From CAZWXH01 sp964637725 (GTDB taxonomy: Bacteria; Bacillota_I; Bacilli_A; Erysipelotrichales; Coprobacillaceae): a DNA stretch of 17,385 bases. The position numbers were made by a program, and so were the translations under genes. Each line of letters begins with the position of its first letter. Position 1 is the stretch's first letter. The stretch covers positions 1 through 17,385 of the forward strand of contig CAZWXH010000032.1 in assembly GCA_964637725.1 (NCBI GenBank), given 5' to 3'. Shown in pieces: positions 7,112 through 13,381 of the stretch. Under the pieces are notes generated by a model, which had not been told where the DNA came from, searched no databases, and saw nothing but the letters and a program-made list of their open reading frames with translations.

Positions 7112-8338
7112 CTATTTATGATTAATGACATAATAATTTTTCTTACCACGTCTAATCACAGTTGCTTCTTTTCCAAATGCATTCTCTTTCTTTATGACAA
7201 ATTCAACATCCGTAATTTTTTCACCATTGACTAATACTGAACCACCAGTCACAAATTGTCTTGCTTCACGATTAGATGATGCTGCTTTGGTTTGAACCAA
7301 GGCATTGAGTATTTGTGTATCTTCATCCATATCAAAAGCTGGAACACCATTAAAACATGACTTTACTTGTGATAATGTTAAGTTTTGTATTTGTCCAGAG
7401 AATAACATCTGACTAATTTCTAACGCTTCATCATATGCTCCATCACCATGAACAAAAGTAATAACTTCTTTCGCTAATGCTTTATGAGCTTCTCTTAGAT
7501 GTGGTTGCGTTTTATTCTTTTCTTCTAATTCTTCAATTTCTTCTTTTGATAAGAATGTTAAGAATTTTAAGTAATCAACAACTTTTTCATCTTCTGAGTT
7601 AATAAAGAATTGATACATTTCATAAGGTGAAGTCTTTTCTCTATCTAACCAAATAGCATGTCCATTTGTTTTACCAAATTTAGTTCCATCACTCTTCGTT
7701 AATAAAGGCATAGTAAAACCATACGCTTCTTTCCCAGTTTTCTTTCTAATTAATTCAATACCTGCTGTAATATTACCCCATTGATCTTGACCAGCAACTT
7801 GCATATGACAATCTTTGTTTTCATATAACCAATAAAAATCCATAGCTTGCATAATCATATATGAGAATTCAGTATATGTTATCCCTAAATCTAATCTTCT
7901 CTTTACAACATCTTTCGCTAACATATAGTTAATATTAAAATATTTACCATAATCTCTTAAGAAATCAATAAAGTTTAAATCCTTAGACCAATCATAATTA
8001 TTAACAACTTCAAATCCAAACAAATCTTGAGCTTGTTTCTTTAAACAATCAAAATTGTGTTGAACTTGTTCTCTTGTAATCATTGGTCTTTCTGTATCAG
8101 GCTTAGGATCACCAATTAACCCAGTTGCACCTCCTACCAATAAAATAGGATTATGTCCTGCATCTTTTAATCTTTTACTAATTAAAAAAGATGAGAAATG
8201 TCCAATATGTAAACTATCCCCCGTAGGATCAGTTCCAATATAGAAAGTCATTCCGCCTTTATTTAATTTTTCTTCTAATTCTGGAGAACTCACATCTTTA
8301 ATAAGTCCTCTCCATACCAATTCATCATAAATTTTCAT
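7112..8338 (-). CDS. tyrS: Tyrosyl-tRNA synthetase
   Basis: A 408-residue class I synthetase that charges tRNA-Tyr with tyrosine. The HIGH signature is at 44-47 (SLHIGH), the tyrosine-pocket motif GQDQWGN at 183-189 and the KMSKS equivalent KFGKT at 220-224, the same variant found in E. coli TyrRS. A C-terminal S4 RNA-binding domain spans about 340-405. Length is normal. AAAGGAGG supports the start. A T-box leader with a TAC specifier lies upstream, so expression rises when uncharged tRNA-Tyr accumulates. The FKBP lipoprotein gene follows in the same transcript. Its placement next to ccpA is as in Bacillus. Confidence 0.98.
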   Translation of the reverse strand: MKIYDELVWRGLIKDVSSPELEEKLNKGGMTFYIGTDPTGDSLHIGHFSSFLISKRLKDAGHNPILLVGGATGLIGDPKPDTERPMITREQVQHNFDCLKKQAQDLFGFEVVNNYDWSKDLNFIDFLRDYGKYFNINYMLAKDVVKRRLDLGITYTEFSYMIMQAMDFYWLYENKDCHMQVAGQDQWGNITAGIELIRKKTGKEAYGFTMPLLTKSDGTKFGKTNGHAIWLDREKTSPYEMYQFFINSEDEKVVDYLKFLTFLSKEEIEELEEKNKTQPHLREAHKALAKEVITFVHGDGAYDEALEISQMLFSGQIQNLTLSQVKSCFNGVPAFDMDEDTQILNALVQTKAASSNREARQFVTGGSVLVNGEKITDVEFVIKKENAFGKEATVIRRGKKNYYVINHK

Positions 8339-8359
8339 AATTTTTCCTCCTTTAAATAT

Positions 8360-8563
8360 AAAAAAGAATTCATCAAAGGACGAATTCTCGCGGTACCACC
8401 TTTATTTATGCATAAGCATACACTCTTGTTGATAACGGTACATCACCGTCTAAGCTTTTCACTTAGATGCTCAAGAGTGTATTCATTATATTCATTGACT
8501 TGTTTTCACCAACCACAAGCTCTCTAATACAATTAATATAATTACTTGTCTCTTTCAACGCTT
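8360..8563 (-). promoter_or_regulatory. T-box riboswitch, tyrosine specifier, controlling tyrS
   Basis: The minus-strand leader has a T-box Stem I with the conserved AGAGAGC and GGTTGGTGAAAAC segments. The likely specifier is TAC (8479-8481), followed by A and then the CTCTT that pairs with AAGAG to close Stem I. Downstream are hairpins TCTAAG/CTTAGA and ACGGT/ACCGT and the T-box core AAAGGTGGTACCGCG (8389-8403). A terminator (AGAATTCGTC-CTTT-GATGAATTCT, then six U) ends at 8360. Uncharged tRNA-Tyr binding is expected to favour the antiterminator. The specifier matches the downstream gene. Confidence 0.95.
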
Positions 8564-8569
8564 ATTAAT

Positions 8570-8598
8570 ATAATATTAGATTTTATCAATGAAGTCAA
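8570..8598 (-). promoter_or_regulatory. Promoter of the tyrS T-box operon
   Basis: TTGACT (8593-8598) and TATTAT (8570-8575) are 17 bp apart on the minus strand. This places the transcript start near 8563, just before T-box Stem I. Confidence 0.75.
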
Positions 8599-8619
8599 GA
8601 CACAATATTTAACCATTTT

Positions 8620-8655
8620 TTAAAGTAAAATGATTCTCTTAAAAGAGAACCATTT
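8620..8655 (-). terminator. Intrinsic terminator of ccpA
   Basis: On the minus strand, AAATGGTTCTCTT pairs with AAGAGAATCATTT with one G.U pair. It is followed by TTTTACTTT. The hairpin begins at the ccpA stop codon and precedes the tyrS promoter. Confidence 0.75.
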
Positions 8656-9816
8656 ATTTTGTCGTATTTCTTTTCATTAATAGATGTTGAACTGATACTT
8701 CTTTTGTATCAATTTCTTCATCGTTAAGAATTTTCGTTAACAAACGAACTGCTAAAGCTCCCATATCATATACAGGAACATTAAAAGAAGTCAATGAAGG
8801 TCTACACATCAGTGCATAACTTGTATTCATCATCCCGATTACTTCCATATCAGTAGGAACTTGAATACCATTATCAGTTGCAGCATTAACAATTGCTACA
8901 GCTTCTTTATCATATCCAGCAAATATTAAATCATGTTTATGATTTTTAAAGTATTCAAAGAATTGTGGATAACTCTTTTCATAGTGAGTTGATGTATGTA
9001 TAATTTGTTGATCAGGATTAAAAGATAAGCCATTATCTTGATATGCTTTTTCTATTCCACCAATCATATCATCAATCTTAATTAAGTTTTCTTGTGGACT
9101 CACAAAAACAATGTCCTTTTTCCCGTTCTTTAAATATTCATTAACAAGATCATAAGCAATCTTTCTTGAATNNNNNNNNNNNNNNNNNNNNNNNNNNNNN
9201 NNNNNNNNNNNNNNNNNNNNNNNNNNNNNNNNNNNNNNNNNNNNNNNNNNNNNNNNNNNNNNNNNNNNNNNTTTTTCCCGTTCTTTAAATATTCATTAAC
9301 AAGATCATAAGCAATCTTTCTTGAATCCACAAAAATAGAGCCCATATATTCACTAGAACAACATTGTCCTATAACAACTGAAGGAATCTTATATTTATTA
9401 ACGAGAGCTATATCTTGTTCAATATTCTCGTTATTAAACAAAATAACACCATCTGCTCTTGATTTTACAACTCTTTCAATAACAGTATCAATGGGATTTC
9501 CATCACCTATTTCATCAGTTGTATACATACTTACATTATAATCTAATCGACGACTTGTATCACCAATACCACCAATCATATCCTTAACATGAGCAAATAA
9601 TGATTGTGGAAAGACAACAGCAATTGTTGTTGTCTTGCTCGTTGCAAGACCTCTTGCTATTTGGTTAGGTTTAAAGTCTAAATGTTGAATTGCTTCCATA
9701 ACACGATCACGAGTTCCTTGTTTAACGACACTAGAATCATTAATAACACGTGAAACCGTTGCTAAAGAAACACCTGCTTCCCTAGCAACGTCATAAATAG
9801 TTACACTTTTACTCAT
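8654..9816 (-). CDS. ccpA: Catabolite control protein A (LacI/GalR family), interrupted by a scaffold gap
   Basis: A LacI/GalR-family regulator that in other Firmicutes, with HPr-Ser-P, controls carbon catabolite genes through cre sites. The N-terminal DNA-binding domain (VTIYDVAREAGVSLATVSR, residues 5-23) and hinge (RGLATSKTTT) are very CcpA-like. Near the C-terminus YDMGALAVRLLTK (298-310) resembles the CcpA segment involved in HPr contact. The order murC-ytxG-ytxH-ccpA-tyrS matches Bacillus. The gene contains 100 N flanked by identical 55-bp copies. Removing one copy and the Ns (155 bases) restores one frame of 335 residues, the normal family length, so it is not a pseudogene. The ATG at 9816 is 4 bases after the ytxH stop; a TTG at 9840 is an alternative. 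No strong ribosome site is visible, suggesting coupling to ytxH. The usual GFDNT segment reads GMMNT. Confidence 0.88.
9117..9171. repeat. 55-bp duplicated contig end, left copy
   Basis: These 55 bases are identical to 9272-9326 on the other side of the N gap. The identity stops exactly at the gap. This fits overlapping contig ends (k-mer length 55) that were scaffolded without merging. Confidence 0.9.
9172..9271. other. Scaffold gap of 100 N
   Basis: Exactly 100 undetermined bases, a placeholder length used for gaps of unknown size. The flanking 55-bp identity and the frame continuity across the junction imply that no sequence is actually missing. Confidence 0.97.
9272..9326. repeat. 55-bp duplicated contig end, right copy
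   Basis: Identical to 9117-9171. When one copy and the Ns are removed, the ccpA codons join in frame across the sequence encoding NGKKDIVFVS. Confidence 0.9.
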
Positions 9817-9820
9817 GTGA

Positions 9821-10303
9821 TTAGTCTTTGATCTCTTCAATCATTTCTTCAAGTTTATCTTCAACATCATCGATTTCGTTTTCTAATTCATCAAAAATTT
9901 CATCTTTTAAATCATCTTCTAAAACTTTAGTTTTCACTTCTTCAATTTTAGCATTTACTTTTTCTGATAAATCAACAACACCTTCTTTAACTTGCATATA
10001 TTGATCAGATTCTTTAACCTTAATAGCAAAATCTTCTAGTTTATCTTGTAATTCAGCAAGTTTTTCTTTTGTCGTACTTTTAAATTCATCAATATCAAAT
10101 TCATCAACAGATTTCTTAATTGTTTCAATTGTTTGACCTAGAATAGCTTCAACATCTTCTTTAGTCATGTTTTTAACATTATCATAAGCTTTCAAAGATT
10201 CTCTTTTAATATCATCTCTTAACTCACTACCTTTTTTTGGAGCAAACAATAATCCTGCAGCAGCTCCGATACCTAAACCTAAAATAAATTTACCTAATTT
10301 CAT
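9821..10303 (-). CDS. ytxH: YtxH-like membrane-anchored stress protein
   Basis: A 160-residue protein with an N-terminal glycine/alanine-rich hydrophobic segment (about residues 4-21, LGKFILGLGIGAAAGLLFAP). The conserved PKKGSELRDDI motif typical of YtxH proteins follows, then a long acidic and lysine-rich helical region likely to form a coiled coil. The molecular function is unknown; in Bacillus the homologues are general-stress genes. AAAAGGAGAT supports the start. It follows ytxG by 15 bases and precedes ccpA by 4, in one transcript. The low-complexity C-terminal half gives little family signal, so the assignment rests on the N-terminus and gene order. Confidence 0.85.
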   Translation of the reverse strand: MKLGKFILGLGIGAAAGLLFAPKKGSELRDDIKRESLKAYDNVKNMTKEDVEAILGQTIETIKKSVDEFDIDEFKSTTKEKLAELQDKLEDFAIKVKESDQYMQVKEGVVDLSEKVNAKIEEVKTKVLEDDLKDEIFDELENEIDDVEDKLEEMIEEIKD

Positions 10304-10318
10304 TTTATCTATCTCCTT

Positions 10319-10618
10319 TTATTTTTTTCTTTTAAATATTGATAATAATGCTGTAAGTCCAGAAAATAAACCAGCCTTCAAAAATCCTTTTGAAAAGAAT
10401 CCATTAACTAACTCTACAGGAGCATTAAGCATTTCTAGTTTATTATTAACATCATCTAGAATATGATTAACTTTATCCAATGTAGTTTCTGTGATTTTCA
10501 TTAAAACAGTGGCTTCTTTAACTGCACCAGAAATACTAATCAATAAGAACCCTAAACAAACAAGTGCAAATGCACCAGATAAAAGCAAAATACTATAACT
10601 TATTAATTCTACGTCCAT
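10319..10618 (-). CDS. ytxG: YtxG-like DUF948 membrane protein
   Basis: A 99-residue protein. It has one N-terminal membrane segment (about 6-30), a hydrophilic helix with heptad-like spacing (about 34-66, VKEATVLMKITETTLDKVNH), a second weakly hydrophobic stretch (about 78-93) and a basic KRKK end. This is the DUF948 pattern seen in Bacillus YtxG. Biochemical function is unknown. AGAAAGGAGAA supports the start. It heads the ytxG-ytxH-ccpA transcript, from a promoter just after murC. Confidence 0.85.
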   Translation of the reverse strand: MDVELISYSILLLSGAFALVCLGFLLISISGAVKEATVLMKITETTLDKVNHILDDVNNKLEMLNAPVELVNGFFSKGFLKAGLFSGLTALLSIFKRKK

Positions 10619-10645
10619 AAGTTCTCCTTTCTGCGACTTTTATTA

Positions 10646-10674
10646 ATTATACCATAATTTTCCTTTAGAATAAA
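10646..10674 (-). promoter_or_regulatory. Promoter for ytxG-ytxH-ccpA
   Basis: On the minus strand, TGGTATAAT is an extended, perfect -10 (hexamer 10646-10651). A weak -35 (TTTATT, 10669-10674) lies 17 bp upstream, next to the murC stop. No terminator separates murC from it, so murC read-through may also contribute. Confidence 0.7.
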
Positions 10675-10675
10675 G

Positions 10676-11992
10676 TTATTCTTCATGACTTTCCTTATAC
10701 TCAATTACCATGTTTTCTAACTTATAAATATCTTTACTACTCATAAATAAATAAACGACATTATCATGAGCAGATAGCTTTTTAACAGCATCTTGATCTT
10801 CATGAATGACTGTTGCTCGAGGAATATACTTTGCGATCTCATAGATATCAATATCTATTCCATCTTCATGTTTAGCATTCTCAGGAAAATGCACAAGATA
10901 AGGATGATCCGCAAGATTTATTGCCTCAGCAAATTCTTTCGCAAAAGTTAATCCTCTAGAAAATCTGTCTGGTTGGAAAATAGCAACAATCTCTTTGCCT
11001 GGATATCTTGACCTCGTTGCCTCAATGACATAACGAATCGCAGTTGGATGATGAGCATAATCATCAACATATATATTATGACCAACTTTCTTAACTGTAT
11101 AACGACGTTTTACGCCATCAAATGTAGCCAAACGTTTTTGCATATAATCAGCGTCCATATTCTCTAAATACCCTAGACTAATAACAGCCAAAGAGTTATA
11201 TAACATATGCATTCCATAAAATGGTAAAGCAAAATGACCAAATAAATCATTATGGATATAAACATCAAATGATAAACCATGATCATTGTTGATAATGTTT
11301 TTAGCTAAAATATCATTTCCTTCATTCACACCATATTTCAATACTCTCTTTGTATAATTTAAACGTGCTAGATGAGGATCATCACCCCAAACTAAAACAG
11401 TGTCTTTGACTTGAGAAGCAAAAGTTTCAAAAGATTTTTCATATTGTTCCATTGAATGAAAATAATCAACATGATCTAATTCAATATTATTGATAATAGC
11501 ATAAGTCGGATGATAATGTAAAAAATGATCCTGATACTCACAAGTCTCACTTATAAAATATTTACTATCTTCCATCGCATGTCCAGTTCCATCACCTATT
11601 AAAACAGAAGTTTTATCATACTCTTTAAACAAATGATATGCCATTCCTGTTGTAGTTGTTTTCCCATGAGTTCCAGCAATTCCTACTGATACATATCGGT
11701 CCATTAATTCACCTAAAAAATCATAATAAGTATATGTCTTAACATTTGGATTAGATAACGCTTCTTTGACTTCTTCATTGCTTTCATCAAAAGCATTTCC
11801 AATAATAACATTATATCCATCTTTTATGTTTTGTTTATCAAAAGAGTAAATAGAAATTCCTCTTTTCCTTAATTCATCTTCAATGAATATATATTTATCA
11901 ATATCACTACCAGCAACTTCATGACCTAAATCATATAAAATAGTTGCAAGTGAAGCCATACCTGAACCTTTAATTCCAATAAAATAATACAT
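10676..11992 (-). CDS. murC: UDP-N-acetylmuramate--L-alanine ligase
   Basis: Adds L-alanine to UDP-N-acetylmuramic acid, the first amino acid of the peptidoglycan stem peptide, using ATP in the cytoplasm. The 438-residue protein has the three Mur-ligase domains. The N-terminal UDP-binding Rossmann region has GIKGSGMASLA (6-16). The central ATPase has GTHGKTTT (107-114) and NNIELDHVDYF. The C-terminal domain has VDDYAHHPTAI and FQPDRFSR. Length is normal. GAGAGGTGAT supports the ATG. It begins a transcript at the promoter near 12012. The conserved neighbourhood murC-ytxG-ytxH is as in Bacillus. Confidence 0.97.
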   Translation of the reverse strand: MYYFIGIKGSGMASLATILYDLGHEVAGSDIDKYIFIEDELRKRGISIYSFDKQNIKDGYNVIIGNAFDESNEEVKEALSNPNVKTYTYYDFLGELMDRYVSVGIAGTHGKTTTTGMAYHLFKEYDKTSVLIGDGTGHAMEDSKYFISETCEYQDHFLHYHPTYAIINNIELDHVDYFHSMEQYEKSFETFASQVKDTVLVWGDDPHLARLNYTKRVLKYGVNEGNDILAKNIINNDHGLSFDVYIHNDLFGHFALPFYGMHMLYNSLAVISLGYLENMDADYMQKRLATFDGVKRRYTVKKVGHNIYVDDYAHHPTAIRYVIEATRSRYPGKEIVAIFQPDRFSRGLTFAKEFAEAINLADHPYLVHFPENAKHEDGIDIDIYEIAKYIPRATVIHEDQDAVKKLSAHDNVVYLFMSSKDIYKLENMVIEYKESHEE

Positions 11993-12011
11993 TGATTATC
12001 ACCTCTCAACT

Positions 12012-12020
12012 ATTCTAGCA
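12012..12020 (-). promoter_or_regulatory. Extended -10 promoter for murC
   Basis: TGCTAGAAT on the minus strand is an extended -10 (TAGAAT at 12012-12017) located 20 bases before the murC ATG. No convincing -35 is found at 16-18 bp. Confidence 0.5.
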
Positions 12021-12129
12021 TAAATTTTGTAAAAAGTATTGATTCTACATAATTTTTTAAAATATTTTTTATAAAATTTTCAATCCAGCACAAACTAATA
12101 ATGTCAATAGAGATACAAAGGAGAACACT

Positions 12130-12267
12130 ATGAGTCAAAAGAAATCAAAAAACAAACAAGTGAATAATCAAAACAAAGGTTATAACCAAAATCAACAAGC
12201 AAATGATAGTTATAACAATGAATTAGTTAGTGAAAAATACAAGAACAATTCAAATGCTCAAGCTTAA
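12130..12267 (+). CDS. Small N/Q/K-rich hydrophilic protein, possibly spore-related
   Basis: A 45-codon plus-strand frame with a strong ribosome site (AAAGGAGA, 5 bases before ATG) and its own terminator directly after the stop. These features argue it is a real gene despite its size. The product is highly polar, rich in Asn, Gln and Lys, with no cysteine, tryptophan or hydrophobic segment, so probably unstructured and cytoplasmic. The composition, and the ELVSEKYKNNSNAQ segment, recall gamma-type small acid-soluble spore proteins (which have EFASET-NAQQ repeats). The resemblance is short and may be compositional. It is transcribed against all its neighbours. The preceding 110 bases are very AT-rich and no clear vegetative promoter stands out. 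Function unassigned. Confidence 0.75.
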   Translation: MSQKKSKNKQVNNQNKGYNQNQQANDSYNNELVSEKYKNNSNAQA

Positions 12268-12303
12268 AAAAAGACTGTTTCGAAAGAAACAGTTCTTTTT
12301 TTT
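12266..12303. terminator. Bidirectional terminator between the small gene and pepP
   Basis: CTGTTTC and GAAACAG (12274-12280 and 12286-12292) enclose a GAAA-type loop, with A-runs on the left and T-runs on the right extending the stem. Both strands end in long U-runs. It serves the plus-strand small gene and minus-strand pepP. Confidence 0.85.
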
Positions 12304-13381
12304 ACTCGATTATTCTTAATTCTTTTGAATATGAATTTAAAACTTCACAACCATCTTGAGTCACTAAGACAAGATCTTCTATTCTTACTCCAAACTCACC
12401 TTGAATATATATTCCTGGCTCAATAGAAAAAATCATACCCGCTTCTACTTCTAAATCAAAATTAGCTGAAACATCACCATATTCATGGACATCTCTACCG
12501 ATAAAATGACCTAAACGATGATTAAAATTTTTGCCATATCCAGCTTTACTAATTATATCTCTCGCTGTTTTATCGATATCACTCAATTTCACTCCTGGTT
12601 TAATCATAGCTTCTGCCGCCTCATTAGCAGCTTTAACAAGATTATAGACTTCTCTTTGTTTTTCCGATACCGTTTTGTAGAATACTGTTCTCGTCATATC
12701 ACTGCAATAACCCTTATATATTCCACCCATATCAATAACAATACTGTCTCCTGGTTTTAATTGGGTACCATCACCTTCATGATGACCATCAGCACCATTT
12801 TTTCCATATGCGATAATAGCTGGAAAAGAAAATGAAGAGCAGCCTACTGATTTTAAGATTGAAGTTACTTGTTCAGTGACTTCAATTTCACTTAAATCAC
12901 CTTGTGAACATAATTCAATGACTTGATCAATAGCACAATCATTCAAACGACTTGCTTCTTTCATCAAATCAATTTCATTTTGATCTTTGATCATTCTTAC
13001 ATAATCAACACATATTGACCCAAGTTCAAAGAAGCACTCATCAACTTTAGGCATTAATGGCATCAAAAATTTTGCGGGCCATGTTTTATCAATACCTACG
13101 CAGTTTGTTGAATCTAAATAATTTGCTAGTAAAGAAATATAATCATCAGTATCTTTATACCATACAATATCAATATCTAGTTTTTGATCTAAATAAAATA
13201 ATTCATTTAAAAATAATGTATGTTTTCCATCACTTGACAACAAAAGAACATACATTCTTTCACCTGGTTGATTCGCATAATCAATTAAATATTCAATAGA
13301 AGAAGGATCACTAATAATCAAATGATCCATTCCTCTATCCATCATTTCTTTTAAGACTTTTTTAATTCTCGTTTGATTCAT
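12302..13381 (-). CDS. pepP: Xaa-Pro aminopeptidase / M24 family metallopeptidase
   Basis: A 359-residue M24-family peptidase, expected to remove N-terminal residues preceding proline. The N-terminal creatinase-like domain covers about 1-125. The catalytic pita-bread domain holds the five metal ligands D217, D228, H292, E321 and E335, all present (motifs IDMGG, SDMTRTV, RLGHFIGRDVHE, IEPGIY, VRIEDL). The substrate call follows family convention; a prolidase role is possible. The ATG at 13381 is preferred over a TTG at 13396 because GAGG lies 9 bases upstream. It overlaps the end of aspS by 20 bases in a different frame, so it belongs to the hisS-aspS transcript. It ends at a bidirectional terminator. 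Confidence 0.92.
   Translation of the reverse strand: MNQTRIKKVLKEMMDRGMDHLIISDPSSIEYLIDYANQPGERMYVLLLSSDGKHTLFLNELFYLDQKLDIDIVWYKDTDDYISLLANYLDSTNCVGIDKTWPAKFLMPLMPKVDECFFELGSICVDYVRMIKDQNEIDLMKEASRLNDCAIDQVIELCSQGDLSEIEVTEQVTSILKSVGCSSFSFPAIIAYGKNGADGHHEGDGTQLKPGDSIVIDMGGIYKGYCSDMTRTVFYKTVSEKQREVYNLVKAANEAAEAMIKPGVKLSDIDKTARDIISKAGYGKNFNHRLGHFIGRDVHEYGDVSANFDLEVEAGMIFSIEPGIYIQGEFGVRIEDLVLVTQDGCEVLNSYSKELRIIE

Noticed and set aside
6986..7234. Plus-strand open frame across the FKBP/tyrS junction
   Set aside because: Antisense to two well-supported genes; no start signal.
8360..8563. CRISPR-like or multi-repeat array because of several palindromes upstream of tyrS
   Set aside because: The palindromes are the stems, T-box core and terminator of one T-box leader.
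9117..9326. A genuine tandem duplication or mobile-element target duplication
   Set aside because: The identity ends exactly at the Ns and has a typical assembler k-mer length; no element or terminal repeats are present.
8654..9840. Two separate genes, or a ccpA pseudogene
   Set aside because: The break coincides with a 100-N gap flanked by identical 55-bp ends, and removing the duplicate restores one full-length frame.
12518..13299. Two plus-strand open frames opposite pepP
   Set aside because: Both are antisense to a complete M24 peptidase with all five metal ligands; no ribosome sites.
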